Shown: piece by piece, positions 54,038 through 63,102 of the stretch
Layout of the letters: each line of letters begins with the position of its first letter
Numbering within the stretch: the first letter of the stretch is position 1
NCBI RefSeq assembly: GCF_000828675.1
Contig: NZ_AP014510.1
Location: 434,001-498,000 of the forward strand
Origin: Thermotoga profunda AZM34c06
GTDB lineage: Bacteria > Thermotogota > Thermotogae > Thermotogales > DSM-5069
Length of the DNA stretch: 64,000 nt
Direction: 5' to 3'
The notes under the pieces: generated by a model
The model's database searches: none
Seen by the model: the letters and a program-made list of their open reading frames with translations, nothing else
What the model was told of the DNA's origin: nothing
Position numbers and translations under genes: made by a program

Positions 54038-55387
54038 ATGAAGATTCTTCTTATCAATCCTATGAACAGTGGATATTATTACCGTTTGGGTGCTGTGTAT
54101 CCACCATTAGGACTTTCTTACATAAGTTCAGTTTTAAAAAATGCTGGTAATCTTGTCAGATTAATCGATATGAATGTAGAGAGATTCGATTGGAAAAATT
54201 TCAATTATTCTGATTTTGATATCGTTGGTATTTCAGCAGATACGGTGAGATATCCTCTGGCAAAGCAAATCTCTTTAACTGCAAAAATGCAAGGTGTTGT
54301 TACAGTCCTTGGAGGGCCACATGCAACTGCCGAGTATGGAGAGATTCTCAAAGAACGGATTTGTGATTATGTGATTCTTGGTGAGGGAGAATATACTTTT
54401 CTAAAACTCGTTGAGGCGCTTCAAAGGAACGAGAAATATCCTTTATTAAGTGGGTTGAGCTATCTCAAAGATAACATGGTAGTCATCAATCCACTTAGAT
54501 TGATAGAAAATCTTGATCAATTGCCTTTTCCCGACAGAGAAAATGCAAGGTTGTACAAAACAAAATTCGATGGCAAGCTCGCAACCAGTCTAATAACCTC
54601 GCGTGGTTGTCCTTTTGATTGTGAATTTTGTAGTGCTTCACAGTTCATGGGTCGAAAGATCAGAAAAAGAAGTGTTGAAAATGTGATCGAAGAGTTAAAA
54701 CAAGTCGAGCGATTGGGATATAATTCGGTGATCTTTTTCGACGACAATTTTACAATTGACAAAACAAGGACTATAGAACTTTGTGAGCAGATGATGAGAA
54801 AGAATCTTTCTTTTAGTTGGTGGGCTTTTTCAAGGGCAGACGAATTGTTGGGTAAAGAAGATTTGCTCGAGGCAATGTCAAAATCTGGGTGTAAGATGCT
54901 TTTTATAGGTTTTGAAAGTGCTGAAGATGATATTCTAAAAGAATACAACAAAAAACTTTCAAGCTCTATAGCTTTTGAGGTCGCAAAACTTTTGAAAAAA
55001 TACAAAATCGATCTTTTTGCAAGCTTTATCATGGGTGCATTGAATGATACGAAAGAATCTATAATGAAAACCATAAAAATGGCGAGAAAGCTGGGTGCCC
55101 AAATCGTTCAATTTTCTATTCTCACACCATACCCTGGAACGAGACTCTATGAAAAATTAAGAGCAAAAATAAATTTGAAGGATCTTTCTCTATTCGATGG
55201 AACAAATCTCGTTTTTGAGCATCCTGAGTTTTCAAAGAAAGAATTGAAAAAGCTGTTTGTGAGAGCTTATTACTCAGTTTACACCACTCCCAAGTTAATT
55301 TTCACACGCGGTATACCTTTTTTGATAAAGCTTTTGACAACAAGGGAAAAACCAACCGAATTACAGATCGATCATCAAAAGGCATAA
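54038..55387 (+). CDS. B12-binding radical SAM protein
   Basis: 449 residues from ATG 54038 (GTGs at 54026 and 54029 are in the ribosome site). N-terminal cobalamin-binding Rossmann-like domain (MKILLINPMNSGYYYRLGAV, DIVGISADTVRYP, VTVLGGPHATAEY) without the DxHxxG motif, then a radical SAM domain with CxxxCxxC in SRGCPFDCEFCSAS, and FDDNFTIDKTRT. Such enzymes perform methylations or ring rearrangements, often on lipids or cofactors. Monocistronic by promoter; neighbours give no substrate. SecG follows after a separate promoter. Confidence 0.88.
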   Translation: MKILLINPMNSGYYYRLGAVYPPLGLSYISSVLKNAGNLVRLIDMNVERFDWKNFNYSDFDIVGISADTVRYPLAKQISLTAKMQGVVTVLGGPHATAEYGEILKERICDYVILGEGEYTFLKLVEALQRNEKYPLLSGLSYLKDNMVVINPLRLIENLDQLPFPDRENARLYKTKFDGKLATSLITSRGCPFDCEFCSASQFMGRKIRKRSVENVIEELKQVERLGYNSVIFFDDNFTIDKTRTIELCEQMMRKNLSFSWWAFSRADELLGKEDLLEAMSKSGCKMLFIGFESAEDDILKEYNKKLSSSIAFEVAKLLKKYKIDLFASFIMGALNDTKESIMKTIKMARKLGAQIVQFSILTPYPGTRLYEKLRAKINLKDLSLFDGTNLVFEHPEFSKKELKKLFVRAYYSVYTTPKLIFTRGIPFLIKLLTTREKPTELQIDHQKA

Positions 55388-55404
55388 TTTTGTTATTATC
55401 TATT

Positions 55405-55434
55405 TTGAATCGCATATTCTTGTGATACTATATT
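55405..55434 (+). promoter_or_regulatory. Promoter of secG-tyrS
   Basis: TTGAAT (55405-55410) and TATATT (55429-55434) with an 18-base spacer, ahead of AGGAGGTG and the secG start. Confidence 0.6.
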
Positions 55435-55453
55435 CGAAGAAGGAGGTGTCTTG

Positions 55454-55684
55454 GTGAAAACCGTCATGATAATAGTTCATTCATTGATCAGCGTAGGGTT
55501 GATCTACATGGTACTTCAGCAGATGAGTAAATTTGCAGAGCTTGGAGGTGCCTTTGGTTCTGGGTCTTTGTACACAATGTTTGGCAGAAAGAAAGGTCTT
55601 GACACAGCAGGAAAGATTACCCTTGGTTTGAGCATAGCTTTCTTCTTGAGTAGTATTCTCACGGCATTTTTCATGTCGAGGTGA
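55454..55684 (+). CDS. secG: SecG, preprotein translocase subunit
   Basis: 76 residues from GTG 55454 (TTG 55451 is closer to AGGAGG). Two membrane helices (near residues 3-20 and 52-72) flank a glycine-rich loop GGAFGSGSLYTMFGRKKGLD, the SecG signature. SecG assists SecYEA translocation. Four bases separate it from tyrS. Confidence 0.93.
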   Translation: MKTVMIIVHSLISVGLIYMVLQQMSKFAELGGAFGSGSLYTMFGRKKGLDTAGKITLGLSIAFFLSSILTAFFMSR

Positions 55685-55688
55685 TGCA

Positions 55689-56882
55689 ATGCATCCCAAG
55701 GAACAACTTGAGATTTTGAAGAAAAACGTCGTAGATCTCGTGAACGATGAAGACCTTTTGAGCAAGCTCGAAAGAAAAAAACATCTTCGAGTGAAGCTCG
55801 GTGTTGATCCATCAAGACCAGATCTACATCTTGGTCATGCAGTTGTATTATTTAAACTCAGACAATTTCAAGATCTGGGTCATCAGGTAGTTTTGATAAT
55901 AGGAGATTTCACCGCTCAAATTGGTGATCCATCTGGTAGGGATTCAACTCGACCTATGCTATCTGAAGAGGAAGTAAGACAGAATGCAAAATCATACGAA
56001 GAGCAGGCATTCAGAATCTTGGATGAAAGCAAAACAGAGGTCCGTTTCAACAGTGAATGGCTTTCCAAAATGAGTTTTTCAGATGTAATAAAACTTGCTT
56101 CGAAATACACGGTTGCGAGAATGCTTGAAAGAGATGATTTTTCAAAAAGATATTCTTCAAATATCCCCATCTCCATAGCTGAATTTCTCTACCCACTTGC
56201 TCAAGCGTATGATTCAGTTGCAATTCAAGCGGATGTAGAACTCGGTGGAACGGATCAATATTTCAATCTCTTAGTGGGAAGAAAGATCCAAGAAGAAGTG
56301 GGACAAGAACCACAGGTTGTCATGACGATGCCTATTATAGAAGGAACAGACGGTAAGATGAAGATGAGTAAAAGCTATGGAAACTACATTGCCTTCAACG
56401 ACACACCATTTGATATGTATGGGAAGTTGATGTCCATACCAGATGAATTGATAATCAAATACATGAAGCTTTTGACACGTTTGCCTGAAAATGAAATAGA
56501 TCAATATGATAAACTCATGCAAAACAAATCGATAAATCCAAGAGATGTTAAAATGAAATTGGCTTTCGAAATAACAAGTTTTTTCCATGGGCAGAACCAA
56601 GCAAAGGATGCCGAGAATGAATTTGTAAAGATCTTTAGAAAAAAGGAATTACCAAGTGAGATGCCCGTCGTTGTACTTGACAAAGACGAGGTTGAATTGG
56701 TAGAATTACTCATGAAGTTGCAAGTTGCGTCAAGTAAAAGCGAAGCAAGAAGATTGATAATTCAAGGCGGAATAAAATTGGACGATGAAAAAATAACAGA
56801 CATCTATGCTAAAATCTCTGTAGACAGAGATAAAGTTTTGAAAGTTGGCAAGAGACAGTTTTTCAAACTCGTACGACAGTAA
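55689..56882 (+). CDS. tyrS: Tyrosyl-tRNA synthetase (TyrZ-type)
   Basis: 397 residues. Class I synthetase; HIGH-type motif is HLGH in DLHLGHAVVL, KMSKS in DGKMKMSKSYGN, and the C-terminal S4 RNA-binding domain starts near residue 335 (VASSKSEARRLIIQGGIKLD). The N-terminal GVDPSRPDLHLGH pattern is that of the TyrZ group. ATG 55689 follows GAGGTGATGC. It precedes the toga genes, an arrangement I recall from T. maritima. Confidence 0.96.
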   Translation: MHPKEQLEILKKNVVDLVNDEDLLSKLERKKHLRVKLGVDPSRPDLHLGHAVVLFKLRQFQDLGHQVVLIIGDFTAQIGDPSGRDSTRPMLSEEEVRQNAKSYEEQAFRILDESKTEVRFNSEWLSKMSFSDVIKLASKYTVARMLERDDFSKRYSSNIPISIAEFLYPLAQAYDSVAIQADVELGGTDQYFNLLVGRKIQEEVGQEPQVVMTMPIIEGTDGKMKMSKSYGNYIAFNDTPFDMYGKLMSIPDELIIKYMKLLTRLPENEIDQYDKLMQNKSINPRDVKMKLAFEITSFFHGQNQAKDAENEFVKIFRKKELPSEMPVVVLDKDEVELVELLMKLQVASSKSEARRLIIQGGIKLDDEKITDIYAKISVDRDKVLKVGKRQFFKLVRQ

Positions 56883-56897
56883 ACTTATTTGTACTCT

Positions 56898-56927
56898 TGA
56901 TTTTTGATACCAAGCAGTGTTATAATT
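56898..56927 (+). promoter_or_regulatory. Strong promoter of the toga gene pair
   Basis: TTGATT (56898-56903) and TATAAT (56922-56927), 18-base spacer, then a leader of about 75 bases with a GTGGG...CCCAC stem and GGGAGG ahead of the ompA start. Confidence 0.68.
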
Positions 56928-57011
56928 TATCTCGATCGTTGTTCTGGTCTTTGACAAGTGGGGGGAGCAATAATCCCACCGTCGAAAATAATATGAAGGG
57001 AGGTTGGAGCT

Positions 57012-58220
57012 ATGAAGAAACTCGTGCTATTAGCCTTAGCACTCTTTGTGACAGTAGGGGTACTTGCTGCGGGGATGTTCCCGGATGTTCCAAAAACACA
57101 CTGGGCTTATTCCTATGTTGAACATTTGAAAGATAAGGGTATTGTCATTGGTTATCCTGATGGTACCTTCAAAGGTGATCGGAATATCACCCGCTATGAA
57201 GAAGCAGCAATGATTAGCAGATTAATTGGTTTACTTGAAACTGAAATCGTTGCACCACATATTGCAGATGTGCTGAGGGTTCTTGATGCAATCAGCTTGA
57301 AACTCGGAGCCACGGTACAAAAGGTCGATGAACTTGAGAAAAAACTCAACGCTCTGAGCACAACTTCTGGCGAAATTGCTTCTGTCAAATCACAGGTTTC
57401 AGATCTTGCCAAGTCTTTGGAGATGCTTAAACAAACTGTGAACATCCACGATAAAGATGTCATTAAGTTGTATGAAGCAGTTGCAAATCTCCAAAAGAAT
57501 TGTGAGGGTAAATTTGCAGAATTGAGTAACGCAGATGCTGTGATTGTTGACAGAGTAGTTGCATTAGAAAAAGCCGTAAGCCAGCTTGACGAGAAAATCG
57601 CAGCTGTTCAAAAGAAGCTCCTTGCACTTGAACCTGTGAAAGATGTTCTTAAGGATTTAACAGGAAGGGTTACTGCCCAGGGTGAAAGAATTGCCGCAGC
57701 GGAAGAAAAAATAGGCGATCTGAGTGCAACATTGGATAATGCAGTCATGACACTTGGTTATGTGTCTATCAAACTCGACAGAACTCAAGAAAATCTCAAC
57801 AAAGTAACAGACAGAGTCGCAGCACTTGAAGAAAAGGCAAAAGGTATCGATGCAAATGCAAAGGCAATCGAAGCTTTGAAACAAGACACTGCCAATAGAT
57901 TTGCCGAACTTGAGTCAAAACTTTCTGGTCTTGAATCCAGCTTCAATGATTTTACAGCGATGCATGATGAACAGATCAATTATGTTCTCGATGAAATGGA
58001 CAAGATGAGCACTCAGATCGATGAAGTTCGCGAAGGTTTGTTGGCTCTTAAAGAAGATACAAATGCACAGTTTGCACAAACGACAACTTCAATTGAAAAT
58101 CTCAAGAACGAACTCATGACACAGATCTCTGAACTTCAAAAAGCAAACGCTACCCTCACAGGTGCTGTAATAGGTGCTATTGTGATTGCGGTAGCAGCGA
58201 TGATCGTAGGTGCAATGTGA
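57012..58220 (+). CDS. ompA: Toga anchor protein OmpA/Omp-alpha (SLH, coiled coil, membrane anchor)
   Basis: 402 residues. Signal peptide (MKKLVLLALALFVTVGVLAA), one SLH domain at about 20-75 (MFPDVPKTHWAYSYVEHL, GIVIGYPDGTFKGDRNITRY), a coiled-coil rod of about 280 residues made of repeated alerts such as VVALEKAVSQLDEKIAAVQK and AELESKLSGLESSFNDF, and a C-terminal hydrophobic anchor (TGAVIGAIVIAVAAMIVGAM). Thermotogae Omp-alpha spans the periplasm, linking the SLH end to the cell wall and the C-terminal end to the toga membrane. Directly before the beta-barrel gene. Confidence 0.93.
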   Translation: MKKLVLLALALFVTVGVLAAGMFPDVPKTHWAYSYVEHLKDKGIVIGYPDGTFKGDRNITRYEEAAMISRLIGLLETEIVAPHIADVLRVLDAISLKLGATVQKVDELEKKLNALSTTSGEIASVKSQVSDLAKSLEMLKQTVNIHDKDVIKLYEAVANLQKNCEGKFAELSNADAVIVDRVVALEKAVSQLDEKIAAVQKKLLALEPVKDVLKDLTGRVTAQGERIAAAEEKIGDLSATLDNAVMTLGYVSIKLDRTQENLNKVTDRVAALEEKAKGIDANAKAIEALKQDTANRFAELESKLSGLESSFNDFTAMHDEQINYVLDEMDKMSTQIDEVREGLLALKEDTNAQFAQTTTSIENLKNELMTQISELQKANATLTGAVIGAIVIAVAAMIVGAM

Positions 58221-58277
58221 TCCCCATTTGGGGTAAAATCAACACTAATCTTTAAAGGTGAAGGAGGGTGTAAAAGT

Positions 58278-59285
58278 ATGAAAAAACTTTTGGTAGTCTT
58301 ACTCGCTTTGGTAACAGTCGCAGCCTTTGGTGCAGTGAACTTTTCTGGTTGGCTTGGCACATCACTTGGTGTAACTTATGATGCTAGCGACCTTACAACA
58401 TCTCTTAGTCTTGGCGTAACAGGCAGGATTGACATCAGCGCAAGTTCTTCGCAAGGTCTTACTGGGTTTACTCTGTCTGTTTCTCGTTCTGGAAGCAGCG
58501 TTGGTGAAACCCTTGAAATGACTGGAACTGCCACATCAACATGGGAGCCTGCGATGACTTGGGGCACTCAAATTTGGCAAAAGCTTTATGTATCAGATCC
58601 ACTCACTGTAACACTCAGAGCAGGTTTACTCAGCCGTGGATTTAGCTATGTCACTGGTTCAAACTTCCAGTGGTATGTCACTCCACCATATTTTACCTCT
58701 CGAAACAGAACAGCTGCTTTGGCATTTGATTTTGCTATGAAAGCCGGAGATCTTTCTGATAACTTGGTATTGTATGCATATTTACCAAGTTCAACTGAAG
58801 TAGATTTTGATGTTTGGAATTCTTTGAACTTCTCCTTTGTCACATTGCAAGTTTTGGTTCAGAAAGTCCTTAGCAGTGCACAAGCTGGAGCTTTGCCAGG
58901 TATAGCTGTCGGTGGTAAGCTCGATGTCGCAAAGGCACTCAATATCAGTGCAGGTAGCTTAACAGGTTATGCTTACTTGGAAGTTCCAACAAGTGGTTTT
59001 GTTCCAAGCAATTACATGCTCGGTGTTGACTTTGGTATGGAAAAATTCAACGGCAGTGTGGCATTCGCGGGTCCAAGTACACTTGGCTTTGCTGTGAATA
59101 CAAATGTTTTGGATCCAGTGACAATCGGTGCAGAAGTTGCCCTTGATGTTACAAACATGTTGGGGTTCAGTGCAGCAGGTTGGGCAAGCTGGGAACAAGA
59201 CCTTATCTCTCATACAGTTTCCTTGGTCTTTGATGCAGCTGAAAAGACAACAACAGTTTCTTGGGATATGTCTGTAAGCTTCTGA
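58278..59285 (+). CDS. ompB: Toga beta-barrel protein OmpB
   Basis: 335 residues with a signal peptide (MKKLLVVLLALVTVAAFGAV). The rest alternates polar and hydrophobic residues in many short strands and ends in the aromatic TVSWDMSVSF, the usual C-terminal strand of an outer-membrane barrel. No Cys. The order ompA-ompB matches the toga operon of Thermotoga as I recall it. AGGAGGGTG precedes ATG 58278. A weak CCCCATTTGGGG hairpin lies just after the ompA stop and may set the ratio of the two proteins. Confidence 0.85.
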   Translation: MKKLLVVLLALVTVAAFGAVNFSGWLGTSLGVTYDASDLTTSLSLGVTGRIDISASSSQGLTGFTLSVSRSGSSVGETLEMTGTATSTWEPAMTWGTQIWQKLYVSDPLTVTLRAGLLSRGFSYVTGSNFQWYVTPPYFTSRNRTAALAFDFAMKAGDLSDNLVLYAYLPSSTEVDFDVWNSLNFSFVTLQVLVQKVLSSAQAGALPGIAVGGKLDVAKALNISAGSLTGYAYLEVPTSGFVPSNYMLGVDFGMEKFNGSVAFAGPSTLGFAVNTNVLDPVTIGAEVALDVTNMLGFSAAGWASWEQDLISHTVSLVFDAAEKTTTVSWDMSVSF

Positions 59286-59303
59286 GAAAATATGAGTTTT
59301 TAC

Positions 59304-59336
59304 AAACCCCGGCATGTGCCGGGGTTTTATTTTTTG
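59304..59336 (+). terminator. Intrinsic terminator of the toga operon
   Basis: 10-bp stem (AAACCCCGGC / GCCGGGGTTT) with an ATGT loop and a T-rich tail TTTTATTTTTT. Confidence 0.95.
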
Positions 59337-59363
59337 TGATATATTTGATCAGGAGGTGTTTGA

Positions 59364-59921
59364 ATGCTTATATTTGGAATAGTACTTGCGATTGTTCTTA
59401 TATTGGTTGTATGGTTCATAGGTGCATATAACTCTTTGGTTAGCAGGAAAAAGCGTGTTGAAAATGCCTGGAGTCAGATTGATGTTCAGTTAAAAAGAAG
59501 ACATGATCTTATTCCAAATCTTGTGAATGCCGTTAAAGGATATATGAAATTTGAAAAAGAAACTCTTGAAGCGGTAATAAATGCACGTGCAAAAGCAGTT
59601 GCTGGTGGTTCAATAGATGATCGCATAAAGGCAGAAGGTGAATTGTCTGGTGCTCTGTCTCGGTTGCTTGCGGTTTTTGAAAGATACCCAGAACTCAAAT
59701 CAAATCAACAAGTGAGCCAATTGATGGAAGAACTCACAAGTACTGAGAATAGAATTACATATGCTCGACAGTTCTATAACGACACAACGATGAAGTATAA
59801 TACATCTATTGAAATCTTTCCAACCAATATAGTTGCGAGAATCTTTGGTTTCAAGGCATTTCCATTCTTTGAAGCTGCGGCAACAGAGAAGGAAACACCA
59901 AAGGTTGATCTTTCTTTTTAA
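59364..59921 (+). CDS. lemA: LemA-family membrane protein
   Basis: 185 residues. One N-terminal membrane helix (LIFGIVLAIVLILVVWFIGA), then the LemA helical domain with SRKKRVENAWSQIDVQLKRR, HDLIPNLVNAVKGYMKFE, and YNTSIEIFPTNIVARIFGFK at the end. LemA proteins associate with M48 proteases; the gene for one follows nine bases later. AGGAGGTG precedes ATG 59364. Confidence 0.93.
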   Translation: MLIFGIVLAIVLILVVWFIGAYNSLVSRKKRVENAWSQIDVQLKRRHDLIPNLVNAVKGYMKFEKETLEAVINARAKAVAGGSIDDRIKAEGELSGALSRLLAVFERYPELKSNQQVSQLMEELTSTENRITYARQFYNDTTMKYNTSIEIFPTNIVARIFGFKAFPFFEAAATEKETPKVDLSF

Positions 59922-59930
59922 GGTGATTCT

Positions 59931-60911
59931 ATGAACTATTTTGCGCTTCAAAAGAAAAACCTTAGAAAGACATATTTTTTGATTTTGATTTTCATGTTGA
60001 TGATGGCAATTTTAGGAATCATCATAGATGGTCTTTTTTCAAGTTTTCCAGTTGGGACAGTTGTATTGATAATAATTGCTTCAATCCAGGTCTTGGTTGG
60101 AACTCAATCTGGAGCTTCGTTGGTGCTCAATTCAGTTGGTGCAAAACCTGTGAATGAAAAAGAATTTGAAGAAAAGCAACTCAGAAATATTGTCGAAGAG
60201 ATTTCGATTGCTTCCGGTTTAACGGTTGTTCCAAAGGTCTATGTGATGGAAGATGAAAACATCAATGCCTTTGCAACGGGCTTCAAACAAAAAGATAGTG
60301 CAATCTGTGTCACACGAGGGCTTTTGAAAAATTTGAACAGAGAAGAAACAGAAGGTGTCATTGCACATGAAGTGAGTCATATTTTGAACAAAGACACTCT
60401 TTTGATGACTACGATCAGTGCGATCCTTGGGACAATGGTTTTGGTCCAGTTGTTTGCATGGCGGGCTTTGAGGTTTATGACATGGTCTGGTTCGAGGCGT
60501 TCACGAAAAAAAGGAAAAGGTGATAGCACCGCGTACATTATTTTTGCACTTTTGATTATTGCGCTGGCTGCTACACTGTTTTCTTTTATCGGTAGGATAA
60601 CGATCTTTGCAGTCTCACGAACTCGCGAATATTTGGCAGATGCAAAGGCAGTTGAATTGACCAGAAACCCCAAAGGACTTTCAGGTGCACTCAGAAAGAT
60701 TGCAAAGACTCAAAAACTCAAGCAAAAAGTCAAAGGTGCAACCATTGCAACGGCGCATCTTTTTATCTCAGATCCACTCAAAAGAAATATCAACAACAAA
60801 GAAGGATTTTTTGCAGATTTGTTCAGCACACATCCACCAATTCACAAACGCATCGCGACACTTGAAAACATTCCGCCCGAGATAGTGCTCAGAGAATTAC
60901 AAGAACTTTGA
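59931..60911 (+). CDS. M48-family membrane metallopeptidase (HtpX-like)
   Basis: 326 residues. Two N-terminal helices, then a zinc protease motif HEVSH at 146-150 in EGVIAHEVSHILNKD, two further helices, and RTREYLADAKAVELT with the third zinc ligand Glu. HtpX-like enzymes remove damaged membrane proteins. Adjacent to lemA, the usual pairing. Confidence 0.92.
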   Translation: MNYFALQKKNLRKTYFLILIFMLMMAILGIIIDGLFSSFPVGTVVLIIIASIQVLVGTQSGASLVLNSVGAKPVNEKEFEEKQLRNIVEEISIASGLTVVPKVYVMEDENINAFATGFKQKDSAICVTRGLLKNLNREETEGVIAHEVSHILNKDTLLMTTISAILGTMVLVQLFAWRALRFMTWSGSRRSRKKGKGDSTAYIIFALLIIALAATLFSFIGRITIFAVSRTREYLADAKAVELTRNPKGLSGALRKIAKTQKLKQKVKGATIATAHLFISDPLKRNINNKEGFFADLFSTHPPIHKRIATLENIPPEIVLRELQEL

Positions 60912-60952
60912 GTTTTTTGGTTGTTAAGATGGTTGAAAGGAGCTCCATGTGA

Positions 60953-61741
60953 ATGAAAAAGCTTTTTGCCTTATTGTTTTTGGTTGCATCGAGTTTTTGC
61001 ATGGCGAAACAATTAATCCTTGCAACCACAACGAGTGTTTACAACACGGGGTTTTTAGATACTCTAAAACCCTTGTTTGAAAAACAGTATGGATATTCTT
61101 TGAGTGTCATAGCAGTTGGAACAGGTATGGCACTTGAATATGGGAAAAGGGCAGATGCAGATGTACTTTTGGTACATTCGCCTGATGATGAACTCTTGTT
61201 TATGCAACAGGGACATGGTGTTTTGAGAGTGAGTTTTATGTACAACGATTTCATAGTAGTTGGTCCAACTAAGAGTGTAGTTCCATCTTTCAAAGATCTT
61301 CAGGAATTTTTCGAGTATATCTACGATAATAAATTGACTTTCGTTTCGCGATCGGATGAATCTGGTACACACAAAAAGGAAAAACAAATCTGGAATTCGA
61401 TAGGTAAAACACCTTCTGGTGATTGGTATATTCAAACAGGTCAAGATATGGCAAAAACTCTCTTGATTGCAAATGAGAAAAGGGCTTTCACGCTCACTGA
61501 TAGGTCTACTTTTCTTTCTTTGAAGAACAGGCTTGATATGAAGATCTTTTTTGAAAACGATCCACAATTGCTGAATATCTACAGTCTCATTGTGGTTAAT
61601 CCAAATAAAAGCAGTAGAATAAATTACAAAGGCGCGTTGGATTTTGTGAGATTTGTCCTTGATCCAGATACTTTAAAGGTGATCAGAGATTTTTCAGTAA
61701 ATGGTACGAAACTTTTTAATCTACTTTTTGAACCAAAATGA
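60953..61741 (+). CDS. tupA: Tungstate-binding protein TupA
   Basis: 262 residues, signal peptide MKKLFALLFLVASSFCMA. Mature start KQLILATTTSVYNTGFLDTL and IAVGTGMALEYGKRADADVL, then LLVHSPDDELLF and YNDFIVVGP are the TupA/WtpA group marks. Tungstate (or molybdate) oxyanion binding. An internal Cys lies in the signal peptide region, so lipoprotein processing cannot be excluded. ATG 60953 follows AAAGGAG. Overlaps tupB by four bases. Confidence 0.9.
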   Translation: MKKLFALLFLVASSFCMAKQLILATTTSVYNTGFLDTLKPLFEKQYGYSLSVIAVGTGMALEYGKRADADVLLVHSPDDELLFMQQGHGVLRVSFMYNDFIVVGPTKSVVPSFKDLQEFFEYIYDNKLTFVSRSDESGTHKKEKQIWNSIGKTPSGDWYIQTGQDMAKTLLIANEKRAFTLTDRSTFLSLKNRLDMKIFFENDPQLLNIYSLIVVNPNKSSRINYKGALDFVRFVLDPDTLKVIRDFSVNGTKLFNLLFEPK

Positions 61742-62397
61742 ATGAGATAGTTGAGATATCTTTAAGGTCTGTCTATGTGAATTCAACAGCAGTTTTGATA
61801 TCGACATTGATTGCTATACCTTTAGCATTAGTTGTTGATTTTTTCCATTTTAGACTCAAAAAAATTGTAGTTGTGTTTTTTCAAACTCTAACTGGGATCC
61901 CACCTGTTTTGATTGGTCTTTTGGTGTATCTTCTTTTATCACGAAATGGACCGCTTGGAAATATGGAGCTTCTTTTTAGCTCTAATGCGATGATTTTTGC
62001 ACAGATTTTGATAGCAATTCCGATAATTTTTTCTGTGTGTTATTCACATTTTTCAAAAGTAGATGAAAGACTCAGGGTTGTCATGAAAACGCTTGGTGCA
62101 AGCGATATACAGGTGATGATGGGTATTCTCAAAGAATCTTCTGCAGGTGTGATGAACGCTGTTTTAACAGCCTTTGGTAGGGTTGTGGGTGAAGTTGGTG
62201 CTGTGATGATCGTCGGTGGAAATATTGCTGGCAAGACAAGGGTTTTGACGACTTCTATAGTTCTTTATACAAATATGGGAAAATTTGAACAAGCAATCAT
62301 ATGTGGCATAATACTTTTGGTCATAGCTTTCATCATAAATTTCTTACTCACAATGTTTTCCAACATAATGGAGAATAGAAAATGGTCTATGAGATAG
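61738..62397 (+). CDS. tupB: Tungstate ABC permease TupB
   Basis: 219 residues, five helices. GIPPVLIGLLVYLLLSRNGPLG, KTLGASDIQVMMGILKES (EAA-type loop), FGRVVGEVGAVMIVGGNI and TRVLTTSIVLYTNMG are TupB/WtpB marks. Start overlaps tupA (ATGA); end overlaps tupC by 16 bases. Confidence 0.9.
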   Translation: MNEIVEISLRSVYVNSTAVLISTLIAIPLALVVDFFHFRLKKIVVVFFQTLTGIPPVLIGLLVYLLLSRNGPLGNMELLFSSNAMIFAQILIAIPIIFSVCYSHFSKVDERLRVVMKTLGASDIQVMMGILKESSAGVMNAVLTAFGRVVGEVGAVMIVGGNIAGKTRVLTTSIVLYTNMGKFEQAIICGIILLVIAFIINFLLTMFSNIMENRKWSMR

Positions 62398-63017
62398 AAA
62401 AACTTTCCTTCAGTTATGATTCAAAGTTCACTCTTTTTGTTGAAGATTTCAAAATGAATGAGAGAATAGTTGGAATAACGGGTCCATCTGGTGCAGGTAA
62501 GACCACCTTTCTTTTGAACCTTGCTTTTTTATACACTGGTAAATGGCAGTTATTCAAATTCATGGGACAAAATATAGATTCACAGGCGATCACATATTTT
62601 AGAAAGATGGTTACCTATGTCCCACAACATCCCGTACTTTTTAAAAAAACGGTTTTTGAGAATATTGCCTATCCTTTGAAGATCAGAAAAATTTCTAAAC
62701 AGAATATACAGGACAGTGTTTACGCGATAGCTGGAAAATTGCAGATTCAGGATCTTTTGGACAAAAAGGCTTGGCAGATCTCTGGTGGCCAGGCAAAGAG
62801 GGTATGTCTTGCGCGTGGTTTTGTTTTCGAACCGAAGGTTGTACTTTTGGATGAACCAACATCAGATCTCGATGAAGATAGCAAAAGGGTAGTTGAAGAT
62901 TTCATCTTACAAATATCTACAAAAAGCTACATAATAATCGTATCGCATGATAAAGAACAGTTATCAAGATTGTGTGAAAGGATCTTTTTCATTGAAAATG
63001 GTCGTCTTTATTTGTGA
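62382..63017 (+). CDS. tupC: Tungstate ABC ATPase TupC
   Basis: 211 residues, single ATPase domain. Walker A GPSGAGKTT, Q-loop TYVPQHP, signature ISGGQAKRVCLARGF, Walker B VVLLDEPTSDLD, H-loop IIVSHDK. No C-terminal regulatory domain as in ModC. Completes a TupABC importer, likely supplying tungsten to the AOR-type enzyme at 8-10 kb. Confidence 0.92.
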   Translation: MVYEIEKLSFSYDSKFTLFVEDFKMNERIVGITGPSGAGKTTFLLNLAFLYTGKWQLFKFMGQNIDSQAITYFRKMVTYVPQHPVLFKKTVFENIAYPLKIRKISKQNIQDSVYAIAGKLQIQDLLDKKAWQISGGQAKRVCLARGFVFEPKVVLLDEPTSDLDEDSKRVVEDFILQISTKSYIIIVSHDKEQLSRLCERIFFIENGRLYL

Positions 63018-63102
63018 GTAGATTCATCATATACTGACATATTTTCGCTGAAGACAATAGTGGTTTTCTTTGTTGTAAAATAATAACATAGAGGTGGTAG
63101 AC

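Noticed and set aside
56897-57121. Frame overlapping the ompA leader and start
   Set aside because: It covers the promoter -10 and leader and is out of frame with a very well supported toga gene.
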